Part shown: piece after piece, positions 1 to 8,465 of the stretch | Layout: every line of letters begins with the position of its first letter | Position numbering within the stretch: the stretch's first letter is position 1 | Assembly: GCF_026625885.1 (NCBI RefSeq) | Contig: NZ_CP113068.1 | Span: forward strand, 4,650,001-4,714,000 | Length of the DNA: 64,000 bases | Direction: 5' to 3' | From: Roseateles sp. SL47 | GTDB lineage: Bacteria; Pseudomonadota; Gammaproteobacteria; Burkholderiales; Burkholderiaceae_C | The notes under the pieces: generated by a model | Told to the model about the DNA's origin: nothing | Databases searched by the model: none | What the model saw: the letters and a program-made list of their open reading frames with translations, nothing else | Made by a program: the position numbers and the translations under genes

Positions 1-1930
1 ACTGGCTGACCGCATGGCCTTCACGGGTCATGATGACTTCACCGTGCGTCAGCTTGGGACGGTCGGCCAGGGCCTGGGCGATGGACTCGGCGGTGTAGAT
101 GCCTTCCAGCCAATCGTTCATCAGGGCGCGCAGGCCGGCCGACTCCAGCTTGAGCAGATCGGTCAGCGGGGACAGCGCCCGGTGGGTGTTGCTGATCTCC
201 GCCTGCGGCGCCGCATAAAACGCCAAGCGGGCGGGCGGCGGGTCCTGTACAAAGGCCTGCACCGTCTCCAGACGCCCCACCAACAAGGCGCCCATGCGCT
301 CCCGCAAGGCTGCTTCCAGGGCGTTTTCCCAACCTTGGGTGATGTGCAGCTGCGTCCATAGCCCCTGCAGATCCTGCAGGCCGTGACGGGCCAGCCAGGG
401 CTTGAGCTTGCCTTCGGTCTGCACCTTCTCCTGCAGCGCACGCAGTGCGGCGAGACGGGCGGCGATATCGGTCAGCCGGGCCGCCTGGCTCTGTGCTTCC
501 TGCTGGGCGGCCTGGCGCTGTTCATCCGCCTGCGGCACGGCTTCGGCCAGTTCTGCGAGACGGGCGTCGGCCACGGCCTGCTGCTCGTCGGCGGCGGCGC
601 TGAGGCGTTTGACCTCGTCCAGCTTGTCATGCTGGGGGGCGGCCAGCCCCTGACGCTCCTGGGCCAGGCGGTCGCGCCGGCTGCGCAGGCCCCGCAGCTG
701 TTCATCGACGCTGCGGCTTTCGGCGGCCAGCACCTGGATCTGCTGCTGCACCTGGGCGACCTGGCCGCGTTGTTCGTTGGCGCGCGCCTGGGCCGCGCGC
801 AACTGGTCTTCGACCTCGGGCAGCTTCATGGCCTGGTCTTCCGCCTGCGCGGCCAGAATTTCGCTCTGCTCCTCGGCCTGCGCCATCTGGCCAGCCACGT
901 CATCCAGCTCGGCCTGCGCCTGCTCGGCCCGTTCCTGCCACTGCTGGTTCTGGGTCTGCAGCTCCACCAGACGCTGCTCCAGGCGTTGGCGCCCTTCCAC
1001 CACATAGCGAATGCGCTCTTCCAGCCGGCTTACCTCCAGCTGCGCGTCGGCCATGCGGCCCTGCGCGGCATGCAGGTCGTCACCGGCCGCGTAGTGGGCC
1101 TGGCGGATGGTTTCCAGCTCGGTTTCCAGATGGCGCAGTTCCGCCATGCGGGCTTCCAGCGCATTCACCGCCTCGGCATGTTCGGTCTTCACCCGCGTGG
1201 CTTCACCGGAGGCGTCCCGGTGCTTGAGGAACCACAGCTGATGCAGCTTGAGCGTGCCCTGGTCCTGCAGCGAGCGGTAGCTGGCGGCGATCTCCGCCTG
1301 ACGCTCCAGCTTTTCCAGATTGGTGTTGAGCTCGCGGAGGATGTCCTCCACCCGGGTCATGTTCTCGCGGGTGTCCTTGAGCCGGTGCTCCGTCTCACGG
1401 CGACGTTCCTTGTATTTGGAGACACCAGCGGCCTCCTCCAGGAACATGCGCAGTTCCTCGGGCTTGGACTCGATGATGCGGCTGATGGTGCCCTGGCCGA
1501 TGATGGCGTAGGCGCGCGGGCCCAGGCCGGTGCCCAGGAACACATCCTGCACATCCCGCCGGCGCACCGGCTGGTTGTTGATGAAGTAGCTGCTGGTGCC
1601 GTCACGCGTCAGCACCCGCTTGACCGCGATTTCGGTGAACTGGTTCCACTGGCCGCCCGCACGGGCGCTGGTGTTGTCGAACACCAGCTCCACACTGGAG
1701 CGGCTGGCCGGTTTGCGATTGCCGGACCCATTAAAGATCACATCCTGCATGGACTCGCCACGCAGTTCGCTGGCTTTGCTTTCGCCCAGCACCCAGCGCA
1801 CGGCATCCATGATGTTGGACTTGCCGCATCCATTGGGGCCGACCACACCCACCAACTGCCCGGGCAACTGGAAGTTGGTCGGGTCGGCAAAGGACTTGAA
1901 GCCCGAGAGCTTGATCGAGTTCAGTCGCAT
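1..1930 (-). CDS. smc: Chromosome segregation ATPase SMC (N-terminal part, cut by window edge)
   Basis: SMC dimers organise and segregate the chromosome. The visible 643 codons begin with an ABC-type head: the MRLNSIKLSGFKSFADP start is typical of bacterial SMC, and the Walker A motif GPNGCGKSN lies at residues 31-39. A Q-loop region (VRRRDVQDVFLGTGLG) and the EEAAGVSKYKERR stretch that precedes the coiled coil follow. From about residue 180 to 510 the protein is a charged, Glu/Gln/Ala-rich coiled coil. The hinge domain starts near residue 515 (WENALEAAL...) and is still running when the window ends. The returning coiled coil and the C-terminal signature/Walker B half lie outside. The ATG at 1928-1930 is the only start that gives the family N-terminus. 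It is divergent from queF, with 140 nt between. Confidence 0.95.
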   Translation of the reverse strand, partial: MRLNSIKLSGFKSFADPTNFQLPGQLVGVVGPNGCGKSNIMDAVRWVLGESKASELRGESMQDVIFNGSGNRKPASRSSVELVFDNTSARAGGQWNQFTEIAVKRVLTRDGTSSYFINNQPVRRRDVQDVFLGTGLGPRAYAIIGQGTISRIIESKPEELRMFLEEAAGVSKYKERRRETEHRLKDTRENMTRVEDILRELNTNLEKLERQAEIAASYRSLQDQGTLKLHQLWFLKHRDASGEATRVKTEHAEAVNALEARMAELRHLETELETIRQAHYAAGDDLHAAQGRMADAQLEVSRLEERIRYVVEGRQRLEQRLVELQTQNQQWQERAEQAQAELDDVAGQMAQAEEQSEILAAQAEDQAMKLPEVEDQLRAAQARANEQRGQVAQVQQQIQVLAAESRSVDEQLRGLRSRRDRLAQERQGLAAPQHDKLDEVKRLSAAADEQQAVADARLAELAEAVPQADEQRQAAQQEAQSQAARLTDIAARLAALRALQEKVQTEGKLKPWLARHGLQDLQGLWTQLHITQGWENALEAALRERMGALLVGRLETVQAFVQDPPPARLAFYAAPQAEISNTHRALSPLTDLLKLESAGLRALMNDWLEGIYTAESIAQALADRPKLTHGEVIMTREGHAVSQ

Positions 1931-1972
1931 CGGGTCACAAAGTTCCCTAAGCCTTTGATTTGATTGCGGAAA

Positions 1973-2049
1973 CGCCCCTTGACGGGGCGCTTGATTTGCG
2001 GCGGATGATACCATCGCGTCTTATGCATGACGGCTCACTCCGTGAGCCG
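1973..2049. promoter_or_regulatory. smc/queF divergent intergenic region with two hairpins
   Basis: The 140-nt gap between smc and queF contains two perfect hairpins. One has arms CGCCCC/GGGGCG with loop TTGAC (1973-1989). The other has arms CGGCTCAC/GTGAGCCG with a 3-nt loop (2031-2049) and sits 21 nt before the queF ATG. The second could affect queF translation. I see no preQ1 aptamer pseudoknot or A-rich tail next to it, so I do not call a riboswitch. Confidence 0.35.
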
Positions 2050-2070
2050 CGTTTCTCCAGACAAAGACCC

Positions 2071-2655
2071 ATGGCCAAGACCTCCTCCGCCAAGCCGCTG
2101 GCAGCCGCTGCCGCCAAGCCCGCTCCATCCCGGACCTCCGCGAAAGCCGAAAAACCCGAGAAAGCCCCAAAAGCCGACAAAGCCACCCAGCGCAAGCCGG
2201 CCGCCCAGCCCAAGATGCGCGAGATGCCGCCCAACCCGCCCAGCCAGCCGAGCAAGGACATTCATGTGTTCCCCAACCCGGCCCCCGAGCGCGACTATGT
2301 CATCCAGTTCCAGGTGCCGGAGTTCACCTGCCACTGCCCGCTGACCGGCCAGCCCGATTTCGCCCACTTCACGATCGACATGATCGCGGACCAGTACTGC
2401 GTTGAGCTCAAGAGCCTGAAGATGTACTTCTGGAGCTACCGCAATGAAGGGGCGTTCCATGAGAAGGTGACCAACACCATCCTGGACGACATCGTGAAGG
2501 TCACCCACCCCCGCTACATCCGTATCACCGCCAAGTGGTACGTGCGGGGCGGCATCTACACGAACGTGGTGGCGGAACACCGCAAGAAGGGTTGGATGCC
2601 GCTGCCGGCCGTGGACATCCCGTCACACAGCTTCGAATCCGGCCTGCTGCGTTAA
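2071..2655 (+). CDS. queF: NADPH-dependent 7-cyano-7-deazaguanine (preQ0) reductase QueF with long N-terminal extension
   Basis: QueF reduces the nitrile preQ0 to the amine preQ1 in queuosine tRNA modification. The catalytic cysteine is in [13 protein letters not shown] (Cys89 from this start). The QueF signature is present as [17 protein letters not shown], followed by FHE. The fold-sized part is about 130 residues, as in the short unimodular QueF class. In front of it is an Ala/Lys/Pro-rich, low-complexity segment of about 50 residues ([18 protein letters not shown]...), likely disordered and unusual for the enzyme. ATG 2071 was chosen because it is the nearest ATG after the leader hairpin. 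An upstream in-frame ATG at 1960 would run through the hairpins and is less likely. The enzyme assignment is firm; the role of the tail is unknown. Confidence 0.93.
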   Translation: MAKTSSAKPLAAAAAKPAPSRTSAKAEKPEKAPKADKATQRKPAAQPKMREMPPNPPSQPSKDIHVFPNPAPERDYVIQFQVPEFTCHCPLTGQPDFAHFTIDMIADQYCVELKSLKMYFWSYRNEGAFHEKVTNTILDDIVKVTHPRYIRITAKWYVRGGIYTNVVAEHRKKGWMPLPAVDIPSHSFESGLLR

Positions 2656-2739
2656 TCGTGGTGCCCGTCGCGATGCCCGTCGCGATGCCTGCACGGGTGA
2701 TCCACGTGATTCACCGGCGCTCCACGGCATGGAGGTCGC

Positions 2740-3165
2740 ATGGCCCTGCGCTTTGATCCTCTCCACACCGAGGTGGCGGTGGCACTCAGGCGCAGCCGGA
2801 TCGACGGCTATGGGGTGTTTGCGCAGCAGCCGATTGCCGCCGGCCAGCGGCTGGGCCAGCTCACCGGTGAGTCCATCACCGTGGCCGAGGCGCGGCGCCG
2901 CGCCCAGGCTGGCGGCCGCCTGATGCTGGTGGAGCTGTCACCGGCCCGCGCCATCGACGCCAGCCGCTCACAGGACGCCCTGCGGTTCACCAACCACAGC
3001 TGTGAGCCCAATGCCCGCATTCTGGTGGACGATGGGGAGGTGCGCTTTGTCGCATTGCGCCCCATCCCGCCTGGCGAAGAGCTGACGGTCGATTACGGCA
3101 TCACCCACCACGAAGGCCGGTTGGCCTGCCACTGCGGAGCGGCAGGCTGTCGGCACTGGCTCTGA
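2740..3165 (+). CDS. Small SET-domain protein (putative lysine methyltransferase)
   Basis: This 141-residue protein is essentially a bare SET domain. RSRIDGYGVFA near residue 18 is the SET-I start. FTNHSCEPNA (about residues 87-96) is the SAM/pseudoknot motif, GEELTVDYG is the second half of the active site, and CHCGAAGCRHWL at the C-terminus looks like a Cys-rich post-SET zinc site. SET enzymes transfer methyl from SAM to lysine; the substrate here cannot be told from sequence. The start at 2740 has a GGAGG Shine-Dalgarno 5 nt upstream. It lies 84 nt downstream of queF on the same strand, with a 12-bp direct repeat (GCCCGTCGCGAT twice) in the gap, and is convergent with the metallopeptidase gene. 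Bacterial stand-alone SET proteins are found in scattered beta-proteobacteria, and most have no known target. Confidence 0.85.
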   Translation: MALRFDPLHTEVAVALRRSRIDGYGVFAQQPIAAGQRLGQLTGESITVAEARRRAQAGGRLMLVELSPARAIDASRSQDALRFTNHSCEPNARILVDDGEVRFVALRPIPPGEELTVDYGITHHEGRLACHCGAAGCRHWL

Positions 3166-3171
3166 TGCTGA

Positions 3172-5943
3172 TCAATAGGGCCAGGCCGGCACGCTTGTTT
3201 CCACATCCAGCCATTGCCCCGTGGCCAGCTGATTGTGCTTGCCTGCCGGTAGCGCATAGAAGCTGCGCGGAGCCATCGGCAAGCTCAGGTCAGCCACCGA
3301 GCCCAGGGCCGTGTCGCTCAACGGCAGCCCATACATCCAGAACACCTTGCGCAAATCCTGGCCGATGATCTTGGAGCTGAGCACATACAGCAGGTCGTGG
3401 TTGGTGATGCCGTTGGTGGTGTAGCGCCCCATCCCATAGCTGCTGGCGGTGGCCGCGCTGAAGGCTTTGCTCACCAGACGGTCGCCCTTGGTCAGCAGGC
3501 TGAAATAGTCCAGCGTGCTGTCCAGTGTGGGTTGCGCCACACCGCTGCGATATTTGCTGAACAGGAAGGCCAGCTGGAAATGCACCGAACGCATGATGTC
3601 CTGGTGGCTGTTGTTCCAGATGCGGGTGGTCTGGTCCGCCAACAGAGCGTCGCCACTCAGGCCGGTGGCCCGATTGGTCTTCAGGGCGGCATACAGACCG
3701 GCATGGTCCAGCGGATGGTCACCGCTGAACTCCATCCCCCACAGCGCATAGGCCCGCAAGGCGGTGGCGCTGGCCAGCAGGTTGTTGTCGCATTCGGTGC
3801 TGCAGCCGGTGGTGCCCTCCGGCACCATGCGCATCACCCGTTGCACGGTGTTGTGGCCCAGCTCATGGGCATAGCCCCAACCCAGGCCGATGCCGGCATA
3901 ACCATCGATCGGGTTGCCGGAACACAGGTAACCGCAGGTGGCGATCCAGCCGACGAAGTGCTGCACGGACGGCGTGTCGTGCAGGCTGCCGGTGCAGGTC
4001 CAGCCGAAGCTGGCACACAGGCTGGTGACCTTGGCGCTCATGCCGGCATCGTTGTAGCCGTTGGTGAGATGGTTGCTCATGAAGAGCCCATCACGGATGT
4101 GCGTGTTGGCATAGACCGACGGTGACAGGCTGCCGATGGTGCTCTTGGCATAGGCCATGATCTGCTGCACTTCACCGCCCACCACCTTGGTCGTCTGCCA
4201 GCCGTAGGTGCCCGCATTCAGCGCGGCGACCGCATCGGCCACATCGGCATCGCTCATCGGATTGGCATAGTCGAAGTGGGCATAGCGCGTCACGCCCTTG
4301 ATCCGCAGGGTCACCACCGTATTGGGCGTGGCCCCGCTGTAGCTCAGCATCAGCGGCCCGCCGTTGGGCGACACAAAGGCCGTGGGGCCGGTGGTGCTCA
4401 GCGGGATGTTGAACGAGTGCGGACGCAACGGGCGGGCATAGGTGTCCTCGTCGTCGTTGAGCGGGTTGCCCCAGCTACGCAGCAGGCTGGTTTGCAGGCC
4501 CAACGTAGCACCCGCAGCCTCCACCACCTCCACCTGCACGCCGCTCGCCGGCAATGCGCCTCGGCCGATCAATGTCGTGCCGCTGGCCTGCGGCAGCGTG
4601 ATGCGCAGCTCTTCAGCGGTGGTGCTGGGGGTGAGGGTCTGGGCGCTGGCCGGCATGTAGTCGCCCTGCCCGGCCGTGGCGGCCTTGGTGGCGCTGCGGG
4701 CAAACCACACAAAAGCGTCGGTGGCGTAGGTGCGGACAAAGTTCACCGCATCGCTGCGGCTGAGCTTGCCATAGACCAGGGTGGGACGCTGCTGGTCGGC
4801 CCAGAGCACCAGCAAGCGGTGCAGCAGGAAGCGGCTGTCGTCATTAAACAGCGCCACACCGCTGCTTTGCAGGTTGCCCAGTTCGGCCAGCATGGCGCTG
4901 AACGGCGCCAGCGCGCTGGTATCGGCCTGGAGGTCGAGCGAGAGGCTGCTGGCCTGCAGCAGCTTCAGCGCCGCCGGCAGTTCGCTCAGCGTGGTCTTGG
5001 CATTGAGCACATCGGCCACCGTGCGGCTGGCAGAAACAGACACCCCGGCCGCAGCAGCGAAGTAGTTGCCCGGATAGCCCCCCAGCTTCATGCCCAGGCC
5101 CGCCAGCACCTGCGACCCACCGGCCGATTGGCCCCAGTTGGGATGCATGTAGATCACCGCCTTGCCCGCCGCGAGATAGCTGCGGATCAGCGCGGTCAAG
5201 CCCGAACTGGCGGTCACACTGCCGCCCATCACCACCAGGTCCACGGTGTTCCAGCAGGTGTTGGCCGGGTCGGCCACGGCGCAGTCCACCGCCTCTCCGG
5301 TGGTGCCGGCGCGGGTGAGAAAGTTCTTGACGGTGCTGGCGTTGTAGCCCGCAGTGGCGAACTTCAGGCTGGAAGGCAACGTGCCGCTACCGCTGCCGGT
5401 CAGCAACCATTTGAAGCTGCTCAGGAACTGCGGATAGTGCTGCTGTTCCTTGGCGCTGGCGGACATCCACTGCAGCACGTCGGCGCCATAGGCCAGACCC
5501 CGGCCCTTGCCGTCCACCGTGACGGCGGCCAGGCCATTGCCGTTGTCGGACTGGATGAGCGCCACTGCAGTGGTGGAACTCAGCGGCGTGATGCTGGCGC
5601 TGTTGGTGCCGATGTTGAGCGACAGGTCCAGGGAACTCTTGCCATCCCCATACACCGCCGACAGGACGGCGCTTTCGGCCTGGCGGCGGCTGGTGGCCTC
5701 CGCAATCGCCCGTTCCAGGAGGGTGGCGGTGTCGGTGCTGGCCAGGCCCGTGGGGTCACCGGAGGCCAGCGCGGCCGCCAGACGCACGTCAGAGGCATTG
5801 CCGGTGCCGCTTCCGTTGCCACCGTCAGGACCGGTGTTTCCGGAGTTCCCATTGCCGGAACCACCGCCACAGCCCGCCAAGGTCGCCATTGCTGCCGCAG
5901 CCAACAGGCTGGCCACCCGCAGGGCTTGTCTGAGTGTTGTCAT
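3172..5943 (-). CDS. ImpA-family zinc metallopeptidase, predicted lipoprotein
   Basis: This 923-residue secreted peptidase begins MTTLRQALRVASLLAAAAMA and then has a lipobox LAGC, so it should be lipidated and held at the outer membrane. A Gly/Asn/Ser linker rich in GNGN follows. The N-terminal half carries a Rossmann-like domain with conserved VVMGGSVTASSG and YMHPNWGQS segments. The catalytic zinc motif is HELGH (His693-Glu694), followed about 20 residues later by a Cys-containing stretch (TTGCSTECDNN). ImpA/M60-like enzymes cleave O-glycosylated proteins such as mucins; the specificity here is inferred from family. ATG 5943 is preferred to a GTG 24 nt upstream because it gives a clean signal peptide. 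It is divergent from dapC and convergent with the SET gene, and stands alone. Confidence 0.82.
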   Translation of the reverse strand: MTTLRQALRVASLLAAAAMATLAGCGGGSGNGNSGNTGPDGGNGSGTGNASDVRLAAALASGDPTGLASTDTATLLERAIAEATSRRQAESAVLSAVYGDGKSSLDLSLNIGTNSASITPLSSTTAVALIQSDNGNGLAAVTVDGKGRGLAYGADVLQWMSASAKEQQHYPQFLSSFKWLLTGSGSGTLPSSLKFATAGYNASTVKNFLTRAGTTGEAVDCAVADPANTCWNTVDLVVMGGSVTASSGLTALIRSYLAAGKAVIYMHPNWGQSAGGSQVLAGLGMKLGGYPGNYFAAAAGVSVSASRTVADVLNAKTTLSELPAALKLLQASSLSLDLQADTSALAPFSAMLAELGNLQSSGVALFNDDSRFLLHRLLVLWADQQRPTLVYGKLSRSDAVNFVRTYATDAFVWFARSATKAATAGQGDYMPASAQTLTPSTTAEELRITLPQASGTTLIGRGALPASGVQVEVVEAAGATLGLQTSLLRSWGNPLNDDEDTYARPLRPHSFNIPLSTTGPTAFVSPNGGPLMLSYSGATPNTVVTLRIKGVTRYAHFDYANPMSDADVADAVAALNAGTYGWQTTKVVGGEVQQIMAYAKSTIGSLSPSVYANTHIRDGLFMSNHLTNGYNDAGMSAKVTSLCASFGWTCTGSLHDTPSVQHFVGWIATCGYLCSGNPIDGYAGIGLGWGYAHELGHNTVQRVMRMVPEGTTGCSTECDNNLLASATALRAYALWGMEFSGDHPLDHAGLYAALKTNRATGLSGDALLADQTTRIWNNSHQDIMRSVHFQLAFLFSKYRSGVAQPTLDSTLDYFSLLTKGDRLVSKAFSAATASSYGMGRYTTNGITNHDLLYVLSSKIIGQDLRKVFWMYGLPLSDTALGSVADLSLPMAPRSFYALPAGKHNQLATGQWLDVETSVPAWPY

Positions 5944-6130
5944 CGTTGGAGGGGCGCGCCGGAGCACTCGCCCAGATCAGTTAGAAGAACACCGGGACTG
6001 TGGACGAGCGCCGTTTCATGTCCGTTTCATGAAGTCCGGCAACCCACGGTTGCCGATTCAAGTAAGCCGCCGCCACCCGCCGCACCTGCGGGGCGCTGCC
6101 GGGGCACCTGCGGCCCACTATGATTCCGCC

Positions 6131-7420
6131 ATGACTGCCACCCCAGCCGCAACGTCGACCACCACCCCGGTCAACCCCCGCCTGGCGCTCCTGAACCCCT
6201 ACCCGTTCGAACGCCTGCGCGCACTGACGCAAGACATCGTCCCCAACCCGGACCTGCGCCCTATCTCCCTTGGCCTGGGCGAGCCCCGCCATCCCGCCCC
6301 CAAGCTGGTGGAGGAAGCGCTGATCGCCCACCTCAAGGGGCTGTCCAACTACCCCAGCACGGCGGGCACGCCCGCACTGCGCGAGGCCATCGCCGGATGG
6401 ATCCAGCGCCGTTACGGCCTGTCGGTGAGCGCCGCCACGCAGATCCTGCCGGTGATCGGTTCCCGCGAGGCGCTGTTCTCGCTGGCACAGGTGGTGATCG
6501 ACCCCACCCGGGCGGGCGCCACGGTGGTCTGCCCCAACCCGTTCTATCAGATCTACGAAGGCGCCGCCCTGCTGGCAGGCGCCACACCGGCCTTTGCCAA
6601 TTCCGACCCGAAGCGCAACTTCGCCGCCGACTGGTCGCAGATCAACGACGCCACCTGGGCCCGCACCCAGCTGCTGTATGTGTGCTCTCCCGGCAACCCG
6701 ACGGGCGCGGTGATGCCGCTGTCGGAGTGGAAGACACTGTTTGAGCTCAGCGACCGCTTCGGTTTTGTGATCGCCTCGGACGAGTGCTACTCCGAGATCT
6801 ATTTCCGTGAAGGGCCCGAGGCGGCGCCGCTGTCCGGCCTGCAGGCGGCGGTTCAGCTGGGCCGCCCGGACTTCCGCAATCTGATCGCCTTGAGCAGTTT
6901 GTCCAAACGCTCCAACGTGCCGGGCATGCGATCCGGTTTTGTGGCGGGTGATGCCGCCTGGATCCAGCGTTTCCTGCTCTACCGCACCTACCACGGCAGC
7001 GCCATGAGCCCGATGGTGCAGGCCGCCAGCATCGCCGCCTGGAACGACGAACAGCATGTGGTGGAGAACCGCGCCCAGTACCGGGCCAAGTTTGCCGCCG
7101 TCACCCCGCTGCTGGCCGAGGTGCTGGATGTGGCCCTGCCCGACGCCGGTTTCTACCTCTGGGCGGGCGTTCCGGACGGCGACGACATCGGCTTCGCCCA
7201 GGGGCTGCTGGCTCAATACAATGTGGGCGTTCTGCCCGGCAGCCTGCTGGCGCGGGAGGCGCACGGCGTCAACCCGGGCGCGGGCCGTGTGCGCCTGGCA
7301 CTGGTGGCGGAGCAGGCGGAATGCCTGGAAGCAGCCCAGCGCATCGTGGCCTACACCCGGGAACGCTTCCCTGACGCCCGCGGCCCCGGAGCGCCCGCCG
7401 GCCAGACCGCCACGACCTGA
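6131..7420 (+). CDS. dapC: Succinyldiaminopimelate transaminase DapC
   Basis: DapC is a PLP aminotransferase that forms N-succinyl-LL-2,6-diaminopimelate in the succinylase branch of lysine/peptidoglycan synthesis. The protein (429 residues) is a fold-type I class I/II aminotransferase: NPRLALLNPYPFERLRAL at the N-terminus is typical of beta-proteobacterial DapC. The conserved SPGNPTG substrate loop and the PLP lysine in SSLSKRSNVPG (Lys259) are visible. The frame is open far upstream, but the ATG at 6131 is the family start. It is the first gene of a dap block: dapD follows after 125 nt and dapE two genes later. This context supports DapC over other aspartate-family aminotransferases. Confidence 0.92.
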   Translation: MTATPAATSTTTPVNPRLALLNPYPFERLRALTQDIVPNPDLRPISLGLGEPRHPAPKLVEEALIAHLKGLSNYPSTAGTPALREAIAGWIQRRYGLSVSAATQILPVIGSREALFSLAQVVIDPTRAGATVVCPNPFYQIYEGAALLAGATPAFANSDPKRNFAADWSQINDATWARTQLLYVCSPGNPTGAVMPLSEWKTLFELSDRFGFVIASDECYSEIYFREGPEAAPLSGLQAAVQLGRPDFRNLIALSSLSKRSNVPGMRSGFVAGDAAWIQRFLLYRTYHGSAMSPMVQAASIAAWNDEQHVVENRAQYRAKFAAVTPLLAEVLDVALPDAGFYLWAGVPDGDDIGFAQGLLAQYNVGVLPGSLLAREAHGVNPGAGRVRLALVAEQAECLEAAQRIVAYTRERFPDARGPGAPAGQTATT

Positions 7421-7545
7421 ATGCCTGACCCCGATCGACTGATCACTTCCGACCACCGAACCGCCGGTACTGCTGCAACACCGCCCAGGCCTCGCCGGGC
7501 GCCCCTTCAGCCGCACCGACCCACTCACACTCATCGAGCAACGCC

Positions 7546-8367
7546 ATGACGCAAGACCTGCAATCCATCATCGACCTGGCCTGGGAAAGCCGTGCCAACC
7601 TCAACCCCGCCAATGCCCCGGACGTGCGCAAGGCCGTGGACGACGTGCTGGCCGCCCTGGACGCCGGCACCCTGCGGGTGGCCGAGCGCAAGAGCGTGGG
7701 GGACTGGACGGTGCACCAATGGGTGAAGAAGGCCGTGCTGCTGTCCTTCCGCCTGAATGACAACCGCCAGATGGGCGCCGGCGACCTGACCTTCTTTGAC
7801 AAGGTGCCCACCAAGTTTGGCGGCATGAGCGACGAGCAGTTGCGCGCCACCGGCGTGCGGGTGGTCCCCCCGGCGGTGGCCCGCCGCGGCAGCTACATGG
7901 CCCGCAACGTGGTGCTGATGCCCTCCTACGTCAACATCGGCGCCTATGTCGATGAGGGCACGATGGTGGACACCTGGGCCACCGTCGGGTCCTGCGCCCA
8001 GATCGGCAAGAACGTTCACCTGAGTGGCGGCGTGGGCATCGGCGGTGTGCTGGAACCGCTGCAGGCCAACCCGACCATCATCGAAGACAACTGCTTCATC
8101 GGCGCCCGTTCCGAGATCGTGGAAGGCGTGATCGTGGAAGAGAATTCGGTGATCTCGATGGGCGTCTACATCGGCCAGAGCACTCCCATCTACGACCGTG
8201 AGACCGACACCGTCAGCTATGGCCGTGTGCCGGCCGGCTCGGTGGTCATCAGCGGCTCGCTGCCCAAGAACGACGGCAAGTACAGCCTCTACGCCGCCAT
8301 CATCGTGAAGAAGGTCGACGCCGGCACCCGCGCCAAGACCAGCATCAACGAGCTGCTGCGCCCCTGA
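7546..8367 (+). CDS. dapD: Tetrahydrodipicolinate N-succinyltransferase DapD
   Basis: DapD transfers succinyl from succinyl-CoA to tetrahydrodipicolinate, the step before DapC. At 273 residues it has the normal length. The N-terminal helical domain ([19 protein letters not shown]...) is followed, from about residue 105, by a left-handed parallel beta-helix of hexapeptide repeats ([35 protein letters not shown]). The tail with [24 protein letters not shown] is the DapD C-terminal signature. It sits between dapC and a pilU-like gene on the same strand, so all three steps from tetrahydrodipicolinate to LL-DAP (dapD, dapC, dapE) are encoded within 5 kb. Confidence 0.96.
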   Translation: MTQDLQSIIDLAWESRANLNPANAPDVRKAVDDVLAALDAGTLRVAERKSVGDWTVHQWVKKAVLLSFRLNDNRQMGAGDLTFFDKVPTKFGGMSDEQLRATGVRVVPPAVARRGSYMARNVVLMPSYVNIGAYVDEGTMVDTWATVGSCAQIGKNVHLSGGVGIGGVLEPLQANPTIIEDNCFIGARSEIVEGVIVEENSVISMGVYIGQSTPIYDRETDTVSYGRVPAGSVVISGSLPKNDGKYSLYAAIIVKKVDAGTRAKTSINELLRP

Positions 8368-8465
8368 GGCCAAAAATTACCTCCTCTTGCAATCCAGACC
8401 CCGGCGGCCAGTGATACAAATTCGATAATGGATGATTGGGCCACTGGCCAGATGGGAAGGGACTC

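Noticed and set aside
383..1963. 526-codon rightward frame over smc
   Set aside because: Shadow of smc; its protein is low-complexity Leu/Gly/His with no family features, and smc is certain.
1931..2070. preQ1 riboswitch upstream of queF
   Set aside because: Two hairpins are present, but no A-rich tail or pseudoknot pairing of the preQ1 aptamer could be found.
4276..6123. 615-codon rightward frame over the metallopeptidase
   Set aside because: Shadow frame: Gly/His/Arg-rich and without domain; the leftward frame has a lipobox and HELGH.
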